Source: Cyanobium sp. C1_MAG_00004 (GTDB lineage: Bacteria > Cyanobacteriota > Cyanobacteriia > PCC-6307 > Cyanobiaceae). Taken from it: a DNA stretch of 64,000 nucleotides. Where the stretch lies: contig JAIXOF010000099.1 of assembly GCA_027486935.1 (NCBI GenBank), forward strand, positions 1-64,000, in the 5' to 3' direction. The translations under genes were made by a program, and so were the position numbers. Positions 8,316-17,457 of the stretch are shown in pieces. The notes below the pieces were generated by a model. That model did no database searches, was not told the origin of the DNA, and was given only the letters and a program-made list of their open reading frames with translations. Every line of letters starts with the position of its first letter. The stretch's first letter is position 1.

Positions 8316-9764
8316 TCAGGCCCGGTCGTCAGCCGGGTTGACCCCCAGGGCCGCCACCAGGGCCTGGGCGATGGTGGCGGCTTCGAGCAACTCCAGGCCC
8401 AGGCCCGCCGCCACCGGGCCCAGGCCGCTGCCCCGCGGCACCACCGCCCGGGTGAAGCCCAGCCGGGCCGCCTCGCCCAGCCGCAGCTCGAGCTGGCTGA
8501 CCGGCCGCAGCTGGCCGCCCAGGCCCAGTTCGCCGATCAGCAGCGTGCCCGGCGGCAAGGTGAGATCGCGAAAACTGGCGACGACGGCGGCAGCCACACC
8601 CAGGTCGGCGGCGGGCTCTTCGACTTCAAGGCCACCGGCCACCGCCAGGTAGCAATCAAAGCGGGACAGGGGCAGGCCCATGTGCTTTTCGAGCACCGCC
8701 AAGATCTGGTGCAGCCGGTTGACGGCGATGCCTGTGGCGCTGCGGCGGGGGCTGGCATAGCTGGTGGTGCTCACCAGGGCCTGCAGCTCGACCACCAGCG
8801 GCCGGGTGCCCTCGCAGGCCACGATCGTGGCGCTGCCGCTGCTGGGCTCTTCACCCCCCAGAAACAGTTCGCTGGGGTTGGTGACCTCGGCCAGGCCGCG
8901 ATCGCGCATCTCGAACACCCCCAGCTCGTGGGTGGCGCCGAAGCGGTTCTTGACCGCCCGAAGCAGCCGGTGGCTGGCGAAGCGGTCCCCCTCAAAGGTG
9001 AGCACCGCATCGACCAGGTGCTCGAGCACCTTGGGCCCCGCCAGTGCACCCTCTTTTGTGACATGGCCCACCAGCAGCAGGGCCGTGTGCTGGCGCTTGG
9101 CGATGCGGGCCAGGGCGGCGGCGCATTCGCGCACCTGGGCCACCGACCCCGGGGCGCTGCTGAGCTCGCCGTCGTGCAGGGCCTGGATGCTGTCGATGAT
9201 CGCCACCGCCGGCCGCAGGGCCTCGAGCTCCTGCAGCACCAGCTCCAGGTCGGTCTCTGACAGCAGCTGCAGGTCGGCATCGGCAACAGGTCCGCTGCCC
9301 GAGGCCTGTTGGGCCTCGGCCTCGGCCAGGCGCCGCCAGCGCAGCTTGACCTGCTGGGCCGACTCCTCGGCGCTGACGTAAAGCACCGAGGTGCGGGCGG
9401 CCATGGATTGGGCGCTCTGCAGCAGCAGGGTGCTCTTGCCGATGCCGGGATCGCCCCCCAGCAGCACCAGCGAGCCCGGCACCAGGCCGCCCCCCAGCAC
9501 CCGGTCGAACTCGCCGTAACCGCTGCCGAGGCGCTGCAGCGGCCGCTCGCCAACTGCCGAGATCGGCTCGGAGCGGCGGGCCCCCGCCGGGGCCAACGCT
9601 TCACCGGGCGCCGGCACCGGCCGTCGGCGGCGCTGGTCGGCGGGGGGGGCAGCCGCCTGTTCGATCAGGGTGTTCCAGCTGCCGCAGCTGCTGCAGCGCC
9701 CGAAGAACTGACGCGTCTGGGCGCCGCATTCGGTGCAGACGAACAGGGAAACGGGCTTGGCCAC
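8316..9764 (-). CDS. radA: DNA repair protein RadA
   Basis: The 482-residue protein has an N-terminal C4 zinc finger (CTEC and CSSC, residues 10-27). A RecA-like ATPase core follows with Walker A GGDPGIGKST and the RadA-specific KNRFGATHELGVFEM. A C-terminal Lon-protease-like domain (LAVAGGLEVEEPAADLGVAA) completes it. RadA (Sms) drives branch migration during recombinational repair. Length and domain order are normal. The 36-nt hairpin at 8267-8302 lies just downstream. Confidence 0.95.
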   Translation of the reverse strand: MAKPVSLFVCTECGAQTRQFFGRCSSCGSWNTLIEQAAAPPADQRRRRPVPAPGEALAPAGARRSEPISAVGERPLQRLGSGYGEFDRVLGGGLVPGSLVLLGGDPGIGKSTLLLQSAQSMAARTSVLYVSAEESAQQVKLRWRRLAEAEAQQASGSGPVADADLQLLSETDLELVLQELEALRPAVAIIDSIQALHDGELSSAPGSVAQVRECAAALARIAKRQHTALLLVGHVTKEGALAGPKVLEHLVDAVLTFEGDRFASHRLLRAVKNRFGATHELGVFEMRDRGLAEVTNPSELFLGGEEPSSGSATIVACEGTRPLVVELQALVSTTSYASPRRSATGIAVNRLHQILAVLEKHMGLPLSRFDCYLAVAGGLEVEEPAADLGVAAAVVASFRDLTLPPGTLLIGELGLGGQLRPVSQLELRLGEAARLGFTRAVVPRGSGLGPVAAGLGLELLEAATIAQALVAALGVNPADDRA

Positions 9765-9868
9765 GGGGGGCTGATCGCGATGAGTTGTGAAGAAAGGCGT
9801 CGTCCAGGTAACGAATGCCGCTCCTGGCCTTTTCAGTAGGTCCCATCTGTTGTAGCGGCGTCGCCAGG

Positions 9869-10615
9869 ATGACGGCTTCTGCCACCCCCAAAGAAACGAT
9901 CCTTGTCGTCGATGACGAGGCGAGCATTCGCCGGATCCTGGAGACCCGCCTGTCGATGATCGGCTATCGGGTGGTCACCGCCTGCGACGGCGAAGAGGCG
10001 CTTGAGGCCTTTCACCAGTGCAACCCCGACCTGGTGGTGCTGGACGTGATGATGCCCCGCCTCGATGGCTACGGCGTCTGCCAGGAGCTGCGCAAGGAAT
10101 CGGACGTGCCGATCGTGATGCTCACGGCCCTCGGCGATGTGGCCGACCGCATCACCGGCCTCGAGCTCGGGGCCGACGACTACGTCGTCAAGCCATTCAG
10201 CCCCAAAGAGCTGGAAGCCCGCATCCGCTGCGTGCTGCGCCGGGTCGACAAGGAAGCCGTCGCCGGCATCCCCAATTCGGGGGTGATCAGCATTGCCGAC
10301 CTGCGCATCGACACCAACAAGCGCCAGGTCTACCGGGGCGCCGAGCGCATTCGCCTCACCGGCATGGAGTTCAGCCTGTTGGAGCTGCTGGTCAGCCGCA
10401 GCGGCGAGCCCTTCAGCCGCGGTGAGATTCTCAAGGAGGTGTGGGGTTATACACCCGAGCGTCACGTGGACACCCGGGTGGTGGATGTTCATATTTCCCG
10501 GTTGCGCTCCAAACTGGAAGACGACCCGGCCAATCCCGAGCTGATCCTCACAGCACGGGGCACCGGTTACCTGTTCCAGCGCATCGTTGACGCCGTTGCC
10601 CCCGAAGGATCCTGA
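9869..10615 (+). CDS. rpaB: OmpR-type response regulator RpaB
   Basis: The 248-residue protein has a receiver domain (ILVVDDEASIRRILETRLSM, LVVLDVMMPRLDGYG with the phospho-acceptor Asp, DYVVKPFSPKE). A winged-helix domain follows (LTGMEFSLLELLVSRSGEPF, VDTRVVDVHISRLRSKLEDD). This matches RpaB, the essential high-light and redox regulator that binds HLR1 sites upstream of photosystem genes. I start at the ATG at 9869 (MTASATPKETILVVDDE). Its 3' end overlaps plsX by 29 nt. Confidence 0.95.
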   Translation: MTASATPKETILVVDDEASIRRILETRLSMIGYRVVTACDGEEALEAFHQCNPDLVVLDVMMPRLDGYGVCQELRKESDVPIVMLTALGDVADRITGLELGADDYVVKPFSPKELEARIRCVLRRVDKEAVAGIPNSGVISIADLRIDTNKRQVYRGAERIRLTGMEFSLLELLVSRSGEPFSRGEILKEVWGYTPERHVDTRVVDVHISRLRSKLEDDPANPELILTARGTGYLFQRIVDAVAPEGS

Positions 10616-11933
10616 AACCGGCGGCCAGCAGGGCCGCCGCAGCAAACCCAACCGCACAATCCGCCGCCTGGTGATCTGGTATCGCCGCAATGCGGCGGTG
10701 ACCTCGCTGGTGGACACGGCCACCTCGGCCGCGGGTGTGGCCGGCAACATGGCCGGCAATGTGGCCGGTGCCGCCGGCTCGGTCGCGGGCTCGGTGGTCT
10801 CCGGGGCCGGCTCGGTCGCCGGCACCATGGTGTTTGACCCGCTGCGGCGGTTGCAGCGCGGCCTGGGCGGTCCGGGCGAGGACACCCCGATCAACGATGC
10901 CGATCGCCTCTGGGTCGCGGTCGATGGCATGGGCGGAGACCACGCGCCGGGGCCGATCCTCGAGGGCTGCCTGCAGGCGGTCGAACGGCTGCCGCTGCGG
11001 GTGCGCTTTGTGGCCGAGACCGAGCCTCTGGCGGCCGTAGTGGCCGCCATGGGCCTGCAGGAGCAGCTCGACGAGGCCGTCAGCCGCGGCCTGATCGAGC
11101 TGGTGCCCAGCGGCCCCTCGGTGGGCATGGACGACGAGGCGACAGCGGTGCGCAAAAAGCGCGACGCCAGCATCAACAGGGCCATGGACCAGGTCAAGGA
11201 AGGCCGGGCCCTGGCGGTGTACTCGGCCGGCAACTCGGGTGCGGTGATGGCCTCGGCCATCTTTCGCCTGGGCCGGCTCAAGGGCATCGACCGCCCGGCC
11301 ATCGGCGCCCTGTTCCCCACCAAGGACCCCGAGCAGCAGGTGCTGGTGCTCGATGTGGGCGCCAACATGGACTGCAAACCCGAGTGGTTGCTGCAGTGGG
11401 CCCTGCTGGGCAACATCTACAGCCGCGACGTGCTGCAGGTGGGCCAGCCCCGCGTTGGCCTGGTCAACATCGGCGAAGAGGAATGCAAGGGCAACGACCT
11501 GTGCCTGCGCACCTACCCGCTGCTGGCCGGCGAGAGCCGCCTGCAGTTCGCCGGCAACTGCGAGGGACGCGACATCCTCTCGGGCGAGTTTGACGTGGTC
11601 GTCTGCGACGGCTACACCGGCAACGTGCTGCTCAAATTCCTGGAGAGCGTCGGCAGCGTGCTGCTCGATGTGATCAAGGCCGAGCTGCCCCGCGGCCGTC
11701 GCGGCAAGGTGGGGTCGGCCTTTCTGATCGGCAATCTGCGCCGCATCAAGAAACGGCTCGACCATGCCGAGCACGGCGGCGCCCTGCTGCTGGGGGTCGA
11801 TGGGGTCTGCGTGATCGGCCATGGCAGCAGCAAGGCCCTGTCGGTGCTCAGCGCCCTGCGGCTGGCCCATTCGGCCGCCAGCCACGGCGTGATGGAGAAC
11901 CTGCACGCCCTGAGCCGAAGCGCCTGTGGTTGA
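10587..11933 (+). CDS. plsX: Phosphate acyltransferase PlsX
   Basis: PlsX makes acyl-phosphate from acyl-ACP for phospholipid synthesis. The catalytic region begins near residue 107 with WVAVDGMGGDHAPGPILEG and includes VYSAGNSGAVMA, VLDVGANMDCKPEWL and GHGSSKALSV. About 105 residues precede the usual PlsX start, including RRLVIWYRRNAAVTSLVD and a low-complexity Ala/Gly/Val stretch (AGNMAGNVAGAAGSVAG). Extended N termini are known in picocyanobacterial PlsX. The start codon is TTG at 10587, inside the rpaB 3' end. fabH, fabD and plsC follow. Confidence 0.92.
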   Translation: MTPLPPKDPETGGQQGRRSKPNRTIRRLVIWYRRNAAVTSLVDTATSAAGVAGNMAGNVAGAAGSVAGSVVSGAGSVAGTMVFDPLRRLQRGLGGPGEDTPINDADRLWVAVDGMGGDHAPGPILEGCLQAVERLPLRVRFVAETEPLAAVVAAMGLQEQLDEAVSRGLIELVPSGPSVGMDDEATAVRKKRDASINRAMDQVKEGRALAVYSAGNSGAVMASAIFRLGRLKGIDRPAIGALFPTKDPEQQVLVLDVGANMDCKPEWLLQWALLGNIYSRDVLQVGQPRVGLVNIGEEECKGNDLCLRTYPLLAGESRLQFAGNCEGRDILSGEFDVVVCDGYTGNVLLKFLESVGSVLLDVIKAELPRGRRGKVGSAFLIGNLRRIKKRLDHAEHGGALLLGVDGVCVIGHGSSKALSVLSALRLAHSAASHGVMENLHALSRSACG

Positions 11934-11957
11934 CTGAGCCCAAACGCGGTTTCCCCT

Positions 11958-12986
11958 GTGAGCGCGCCGGCACCCGGATCCTTGCTACAGGGCATGGCCC
12001 TGGTCGGATCAGGCAGCGCCGTTCCCGCCACCAGGGTCAGCAACAGTGACCTGAGCGCCCGGGTCGAGACCAGCGACGACTGGATCCGCAGCCGCACCGG
12101 CATCGCCGCCCGCCGCATCGCTGCCGCCGATGAAGGTCTGACGGCCCTGGCTGCCCGCGCCGCCCGCGCCTGCCTGGAGCAGGCCGGCTGGCAGGCCGAG
12201 CAGGTCGATCTGATCGTGCTGGCCACCTCAAGCCCCGACGATCTGTTCGGCACCGCACCGCGGGTGCAGGCGGCCCTGGGGGCCCGCAACGCCGTCGCCT
12301 TTGACCTGACCGCGGCCTGCAGCGGATTCCTGTTTGCCCTGATCACCGCCGGCCAGTACCTGGCCAGTGGGTCAATGCGCCGGGCCCTGGTGATCGGCGC
12401 CGATCAGCTGAGCCGCTGGGTCGACTGGGACGACCGGCGCACCTGCGTGCTGTTCGGCGATGGGGCCGCAGCGGTGGCCGTCGAGGCCTGCCCGGCCGAG
12501 CAGACCGGCCTGCTCGGCTTTCGCATGCGCAGCGACGGCAGCCGCAATGCCTGCCTGACCCTGGCCCAGACCGACCTTCACACGCCGCTGCTGCCGGGGG
12601 TCACGGCCCAGCAGGGGGGCTTTGCCCCGATTCAGATGAACGGCCAGGAGGTGTACAAGTTCGCCGTGCGCGAGGTACCGGCGATCCTGGCCGAGCTGCT
12701 GGAGGCAACCGGCACCAGCCCCGACCAGCTGAACTGGCTGCTGCTGCACCAGGCCAACCAGCGCATCCTCGATGCGGTGGCCGAACGCTTTGCCATGCCC
12801 AGCGAGCAGGTGCTCAGCAACCTGGCCGATTACGGCAACACCTCGGCGGCCACGATTCCGCTGATGCTGGACGAGGCCGTGCGCGACGGCCGCGTGCAGC
12901 CGGGTCACCTGCTGGCCAGCAGCGGCTTTGGGGCCGGGCTCAGCTGGGGTGCCGCCCTGTTGCGCTGGCAGGGACCGGCCGCCTGA
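11958..12986 (+). CDS. fabH: 3-oxoacyl-ACP synthase III
   Basis: FabH condenses acetyl-CoA with malonyl-ACP to start fatty acid synthesis. The 342-residue protein has the catalytic Cys in TAACSGFLFAL, the His in LLHQANQRILDAV and the Asn in YGNTSAATIPLMLDEAV. The start is a GTG at 11958, 24 nt after plsX, with a family-like beginning (GMALVGSGSAVPATRVSN). It belongs to the plsX-fabH-fabD-plsC lipid cluster. Confidence 0.95.
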   Translation: MSAPAPGSLLQGMALVGSGSAVPATRVSNSDLSARVETSDDWIRSRTGIAARRIAAADEGLTALAARAARACLEQAGWQAEQVDLIVLATSSPDDLFGTAPRVQAALGARNAVAFDLTAACSGFLFALITAGQYLASGSMRRALVIGADQLSRWVDWDDRRTCVLFGDGAAAVAVEACPAEQTGLLGFRMRSDGSRNACLTLAQTDLHTPLLPGVTAQQGGFAPIQMNGQEVYKFAVREVPAILAELLEATGTSPDQLNWLLLHQANQRILDAVAERFAMPSEQVLSNLADYGNTSAATIPLMLDEAVRDGRVQPGHLLASSGFGAGLSWGAALLRWQGPAA

Positions 12987-13040
12987 GCCGGCGGGGGTGA
13001 AGCCGTAATCTCCTGCCACTGACAGCAGGAGCGACGGTCC

Positions 13041-13931
13041 ATGGGCAATGCCTGGGTGTTTCCCGGCCAGGGATCGCAAAAGCCCGGCATGGCCGCCGCC
13101 GTGCTCGAGCTGCCCGGCGCCCGCGAACGGTTCGCTTCAGCCTCCGAACTGCTGGGGCGCGACCTGCTGGCGATCTGCCAGGGGGAGGCCAGCGGCGAGC
13201 TGAGCGATCTCAACGACACCCGCAACACCCAGCCGGCCCTGTTCGTGCTCGAGAGCCTGCTGGTCGATGGTCTGCTGGCCCAGGGCCGCGCCCCCCAGCT
13301 GGTGGCCGGCCACAGCGCCGGTGAACTGGTGGCCCTATACGCGGCCGGGGTGTTTGACGCTGGCACCGGCCTGCAGTTGATCCAGACCCGCAGCACCCTG
13401 ATGGCCGCTGCCGGCGGCGGCGCCATGACCGCGGTGATGGGCTTTGACCGGGCCCAGCTCGATGAACTGGTGGCCGCCAACGAGGGCGTGGTGATCGCCA
13501 ATGACAACAGCGACGCCCAGGTGGTGATCTCGGGCAGCCCCGAGGCTGTGGCCACCGTGAGCAGCCAGCTCACCTGCAAGCGGGCGATCCCGCTGGCCGT
13601 GAGCGGCGCCTTTCATTCGCCGTTCATGGCGGCGGCCGCGGCGGCGTTTGCCGAGGTGCTCGAGACCGTGCCGTTCGCAGCGGCGCGGGTGCCGGTGCTG
13701 AGCAACACCGACCCCAGCCCCACCACCGACGCCGCCGTGCTCAAGGCCCGGCTGAGCAGCCAGATGACCAGCGGCGTGCGCTGGCGCGAGACGATGCAGC
13801 GCTTCGAAGCCGAGGGCATCACGGTGGCCGTCGAGATCGGCCCCGGCAACGTGCTCAGCGGCCTGATCAAGCGCAGCTGCCCCGGCATCACCACCGCCCT
13901 GATCGGCGGCGCTGCGGACCTGGTTCTTTGA
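13041..13931 (+). CDS. fabD: Malonyl-CoA:ACP transacylase
   Basis: The 296-residue enzyme transfers malonyl from CoA to ACP. It has VFPGQGSQKPGM, the nucleophile motif GHSAGELVALYAAG with the active Ser, the catalytic His in SGAFHSPFM and VEIGPGNVLSGLI. GHSAGE replaces the commoner GHSLGE, a tolerated variant. An AGGAG-type ribosome-binding site lies near 13027. The stop overlaps the plsC frame. Confidence 0.95.
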   Translation: MGNAWVFPGQGSQKPGMAAAVLELPGARERFASASELLGRDLLAICQGEASGELSDLNDTRNTQPALFVLESLLVDGLLAQGRAPQLVAGHSAGELVALYAAGVFDAGTGLQLIQTRSTLMAAAGGGAMTAVMGFDRAQLDELVAANEGVVIANDNSDAQVVISGSPEAVATVSSQLTCKRAIPLAVSGAFHSPFMAAAAAAFAEVLETVPFAAARVPVLSNTDPSPTTDAAVLKARLSSQMTSGVRWRETMQRFEAEGITVAVEIGPGNVLSGLIKRSCPGITTALIGGAADLVL

Positions 13932-13939
13932 AGGGGGCC

Positions 13940-14683
13940 ATGAACCGTCCGGTCAATGCGGTCAAGCGGGTCCTGCGGCGGCGCAAGCGGGCCGAACCGC
14001 CGGCGCTGCTAAGCACCCCGAAGCCCAGCCTCACCTACCGGCTGATCAGCTACCTGCTGGTGTTTCCGATCTACCGGCTGCTGTTTCGCGGCCGCACCGG
14101 CGGCAACGCCAACGTGCCCCTGGAGGGGGCCGTGGTCGTGGTCGCCAACCACGGCTCCCACCTGGACCCACCGCTGCTGGGCCATGCCCTGGGGCGGCCG
14201 GTGGCGTTCATGGCCAAGGCCGAACTGTTCAAGGTGCCGCTGCTGGGGCCGATCATTCGGGCCTGCGGCGCCTATCCGGTGGCCCGGGGTGCCAGCGACC
14301 GGGAGGCGATCCGGACCGCCAATGACCGCCTCGACGAGGGCTGGGCGATCGGCGTGTTCATCGACGGCACCCGCCAGAGCGATGGACGGGTCAACATCCC
14401 CCAGGCCGGTGCGGCCCTGCTGGCGGCCCGCGCCGGGGTGCCGCTGCTGCCTGTGGCGATCATCAACAGCCACCGGGCCCTGGGAACGGGGTCCAAACGG
14501 GCCCGGCTGGTGCCGATCCACATCCGCATCGGCACGTTGATCCCGCCGCCCGCCAGCCGCCGCCGCCCCGACCTGGATGCGGCCACCGCCGCCTGCCAGC
14601 AGCAGATCAACGCCCTGCTGGACCAGGGCCTGCTGCCCCAGGGCCCGCAGCGGACGGCAGGTGTGCTGCCGCCCAGCCCCTGA
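13940..14683 (+). CDS. plsC: 1-acyl-sn-glycerol-3-phosphate acyltransferase
   Basis: The 247-residue protein makes phosphatidic acid from lysophosphatidic acid. It has a basic N terminus, a membrane segment (LISYLLVFPIYRLLF), the catalytic motif ANHGSHLDP and the substrate-binding block FIDGTRQSDGR, close to the usual FPEGTRS. ATG 13940 gives MNRPVNAVKR; a TTG at 13928 overlapping the fabD stop is an alternative start. The last 77 nt overlap the oppositely oriented ydcF-like gene. Confidence 0.9.
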   Translation: MNRPVNAVKRVLRRRKRAEPPALLSTPKPSLTYRLISYLLVFPIYRLLFRGRTGGNANVPLEGAVVVVANHGSHLDPPLLGHALGRPVAFMAKAELFKVPLLGPIIRACGAYPVARGASDREAIRTANDRLDEGWAIGVFIDGTRQSDGRVNIPQAGAALLAARAGVPLLPVAIINSHRALGTGSKRARLVPIHIRIGTLIPPPASRRRPDLDAATAACQQQINALLDQGLLPQGPQRTAGVLPPSP

Positions 14684-15269
14684 GGTCGTGGCCGCTGACC
14701 ACCCACAGCACTGAGCGCAGACCATCGCGCCACAGCTTGCTACCGGGCTCTTGAATGCAGCGGCCACCGCAGCTGACCGGCACCGGCGTCAGGTGGATGC
14801 CGCGGCTGCCGGCCACCAGCCGGCCCACCAGCAGAGCGCGCTGCATGTGATCGCTGCTGGTGACCAGCAGGGCATGGCGAATGCGGGCCCGGCGCAGGTC
14901 ATCCACCAGCGAGGTGAAGTTCGAGACCGTGTCCTGGGCGCGGTAATCGAGCAGCACCTGATCGGGCGGCAGGCCCTCGCGCTGGCCGAAGAGCCACTGG
15001 GCGTACTCGGGATTGCTGCCGCCGCTGACCACCACCGGCAGGCCCTGCTGCCTGGCCAGCTCGGCAGCCACCTGCTCGCGGGCCACATCGCCCCCTAGCA
15101 CCAGGATCATCTGGGGGCGGGGCGGCGCCGGCCACCACCAGCCCCGCGACAGCCACACCAGCCCCCCGACCAGACCAGCCAGCAGCAGGGCCCGCCAGGG
15201 CCGCGGGCGGCGGGGGCGGCGGGGGCGGCGGGCGCGGCGGCGAACCGGGCGGCGACGGGATGGGGCCAT
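14607..15269 (-). CDS. YdcF/DUF218 family protein
   Basis: The 220-residue protein has a very Arg-rich N terminus (residues 1-25), one membrane anchor (ALLLAGLVGGLVWLSRGWWW) and a DUF218 domain. The domain shows MILVLGGD, VVVSGGSNPEYAQ, the family motif NFTSLVDDLRRA and LLVTSSDHMQRA. DUF218 proteins are linked to cell envelope and vancomycin-sensitivity phenotypes, but the activity is not established. The ATG at 15269 overlaps the tsaB stop (ATGA), so it is the last gene of the ycf34-tsaB operon. Its 3' end overlaps plsC. Confidence 0.8.
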   Translation of the reverse strand: MAPSRRRPVRRRARRPRRPRRPRPWRALLLAGLVGGLVWLSRGWWWPAPPRPQMILVLGGDVAREQVAAELARQQGLPVVVSGGSNPEYAQWLFGQREGLPPDQVLLDYRAQDTVSNFTSLVDDLRRARIRHALLVTSSDHMQRALLVGRLVAGSRGIHLTPVPVSCGGRCIQEPGSKLWRDGLRSVLWVVSGHDLRGWAAAHLPSAAGPGAAGPGPAGR

Positions 15270-15874
15270 CAGCCGTCTACCGGGCTGGTGGGATAAAGCG
15301 GCAGCACCGCCTGCCAGGGCGAGGGGGTGGCAGCGGCCGCCCGGGCCGCGCTGATCGTCAGCAGCGGCTGCAGATCCCCAGGGATCTGGACGGTGGCGTC
15401 GACGCAGGGGCCGGGCGGCAGCGCCGTGCCGGTGGGAAACAGGCGCGGTGCCGCCAGTTCGGCCACCCCGCCGATGGCGGCCGGGTCGGGCCCGTACAGC
15501 CCGGCCACCACCCCGCGGCGCGGCAGGGTCTGGCACAGCCAGGTGGGTTCGGCCAGGGCCAGGCGTGCGGCCACCAGGGCAAAGCTGCTGATGCCATCGA
15601 GGGGCAGCTGCAGCTGCTGGGCCAGGGTGCGGGCCAGCACCACCGTCAGCCGGGTACCGGTGAAGCCCCCCGGGCCCGTGGCCACCGCCAAGCGCCCCAG
15701 CTGGGGCCAGCGGTCCGCCGGCAGCAGCTGCTCGACACAGCCGAGCAGCTGGTTGGACAGGGCCCGGCCCAGGTCAAAGGCCATCAGCCGGGGCGGGATG
15801 TCGGGCTGCTGCAGATCAACCAGACCGACCCCCAGCACAGGACTGGAGCTGTGCAAGGCCAGCAGCAGGCTCAT
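15269..15874 (-). CDS. tsaB: tRNA threonylcarbamoyladenosine biosynthesis protein TsaB
   Basis: The 201-residue protein begins MSLLLALHSSSPVLGVGL and carries AVATGPGGFTGTRLTVVLAR, the diagnostic block of the YeaZ/TsaB ASKHA-fold family. TsaB partners TsaD and TsaE in making t6A at position 37 of ANN-decoding tRNAs. Start and stop both overlap neighbours by 4 nt (ATGA), which indicates translational coupling. Confidence 0.88.
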   Translation of the reverse strand: MSLLLALHSSSPVLGVGLVDLQQPDIPPRLMAFDLGRALSNQLLGCVEQLLPADRWPQLGRLAVATGPGGFTGTRLTVVLARTLAQQLQLPLDGISSFALVAARLALAEPTWLCQTLPRRGVVAGLYGPDPAAIGGVAELAAPRLFPTGTALPPGPCVDATVQIPGDLQPLLTISAARAAAATPSPWQAVLPLYPTSPVDG

Positions 15875-16122
15875 GTGGGCACCGCCTGGCCAGGGCGCAG
15901 ACGCCGCCAGCGGCCCGGGTCGGCCTCAAAACTGCCGCAGGCCCGCACATCCCATTCGACCCCCACGGCGCCATCGGGCAGATCGCGCACCTGGACATGG
16001 ATGCGGGGCTGAACCGGCACCAGATCGGGCGCGGCCTGCAGATGGGGCGCCCCATGCTGACGCTCGACCGCGTGGTAGGCCTGACAGCGGTCGACCCATT
16101 GGCAGTCCACGCAGATGCACAT
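15871..16122 (-). CDS. ycf34: Ycf34 iron-sulphur protein
   Basis: The 83-residue protein begins MCICVDCQWVDRCQAYHAVE. The clustered Cys residues (C2, C4, C7, C13) match Ycf34, which binds an iron-sulphur cluster and affects photosynthetic electron transport in Synechocystis. The C-terminal half contains VEWDVRACGSFEADPGRW, also family-like. It heads the ycf34-tsaB-ydcF operon and is divergent from the nucleotidyltransferase gene, whose longest open frame would overlap its start. Confidence 0.85.
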   Translation of the reverse strand: MCICVDCQWVDRCQAYHAVERQHGAPHLQAAPDLVPVQPRIHVQVRDLPDGAVGVEWDVRACGSFEADPGRWRRLRPGQAVPT

Positions 16123-16150
16123 GCGGCCGCAGCCATGCCAGGACCCCATT

Positions 16151-17389
16151 GTGCCGGCGCGGGATGACGCCGCCGAGCGGCTATGGCAGCGCCTGGCCCC
16201 GCAGGCCTGGCCGCTGCCACTGGACGCCCTGCCCGCCGGCAGCGCCCTGGTGGGGGGTGCCGTGCGCGACGGCCTGCTGGGACGCCTGAGCCCCCAGCCC
16301 GACCTGGATCTGGTGGTGCCCCGCGAGGCCATCGCCCTGGCCCGCACCCTGGCGCGGCAGCGGGGCGGCAGCGCCGTGGTGCTCGACCAGCAGCGCGACA
16401 TCGCCCGCCTGGTGCTGCGGGGCTGGTGCTTTGACCTGGCCGCCCAGGAGGGAGCCGAGCTGGCGGTCGATCTGCAGCGCCGCGACTACAGCATCAACGC
16501 CATCGCCCTGCCCCTGGCGCCGGGGGCGCCGCTGCTGGACCCCACCGGCGGGCTGGAGGCCCTGAGCCGCCGCCAGTTGGTGGCGATCAGCGAAGCCAAC
16601 CTGCTGAGCGACCCCCTGCGCCTGCTGCGGGGTCTGCGCCTGGCCGCCGAACTGCAGTTCAACCTGGAACCCGGCACCCGCGGCTGGATCCAGCAGCACC
16701 GCGCCAGCCTGGGGGCCGTCGCCGGCGAACGGGTGCTGGCCGAACTGGAGAAACTGGCCACCGCCCCCGACGGCGCGGCCGGCCTGCTGCAGGTGCTGGA
16801 GGCCGGCCTGCTGGAGCCCTGGCTGCCCCCCCAGCTGCCGCTGCAGGCCCCCCTGGCCGGGCTCACCCCCAGCCGGGCCAGCGCCGTGGGCCTGACGGCC
16901 CCAGAGCAGGCCTGGGCCCTGCCCCTGGCCCGGCTGGCCTGCCTGGCGGACGGCCCGGGCCTGTCCCGGCTGCGCAGCAGCAGGGCCCTGCAGAAGCGCG
17001 TGCAGCAGCTGCGCCAGCAATGGCAGCTGTTGGACGGGCGGCAGCTGGAGCAGCTCGACGAAAGCCAACGGTTCGCCCTCCACAGCCAACTCAGCGATGA
17101 CCTGCCGGCCCTGCTGCTGCTGGGCAACTGCGCTGCAACCCCGCTGCTGCAGCGCTGGCGAGATGGGGGCGATCCGCTGTTCCATCCCCGTCCTCCCCTC
17201 GACGGCGCCGCACTGCAGCAGCGGCTGGGCCTGGCTCCAGGTCCCCGGCTGGGCCAGCTGCTGAGCCACCTGAGCCGGGAGCGGGCCTTTGGCCGCCTGG
17301 CCCGTGACAGCGAATCCGATGCCGAGACCGAGGCGGCGCTCAACGCCGCCCGCCGCTGGTTGCAGGAGCAAACCCCGCAGGCGACGTGA
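16151..17389 (+). CDS. tRNA nucleotidyltransferase / poly(A) polymerase family (CCA-adding type)
   Basis: The 412-residue class II nucleotidyltransferase has GGAVRDGLLG, the catalytic acidic pair in PDLDLVVP, RRDYSINAIALPL and LLRGLRLAAEL. It should add CCA, or part of it, to tRNA 3' ends; some cyanobacteria split C- and A-addition between paralogues, so the exact activity is open. I start at the GTG at 16151, which has AGGA seven bases upstream. ATG codons at 16115 and 16121 would collide with the divergent ycf34 start. Confidence 0.85.
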   Translation: MPARDDAAERLWQRLAPQAWPLPLDALPAGSALVGGAVRDGLLGRLSPQPDLDLVVPREAIALARTLARQRGGSAVVLDQQRDIARLVLRGWCFDLAAQEGAELAVDLQRRDYSINAIALPLAPGAPLLDPTGGLEALSRRQLVAISEANLLSDPLRLLRGLRLAAELQFNLEPGTRGWIQQHRASLGAVAGERVLAELEKLATAPDGAAGLLQVLEAGLLEPWLPPQLPLQAPLAGLTPSRASAVGLTAPEQAWALPLARLACLADGPGLSRLRSSRALQKRVQQLRQQWQLLDGRQLEQLDESQRFALHSQLSDDLPALLLLGNCAATPLLQRWRDGGDPLFHPRPPLDGAALQQRLGLAPGPRLGQLLSHLSRERAFGRLARDSESDAETEAALNAARRWLQEQTPQAT

Positions 17390-17457
17390 TTAACTTTGTT
17401 TCGCAAAGGCGTTGAAGCAAGACAGCCCGCCCCAGCAGTTCCCCTTTCCTTTCCCCC

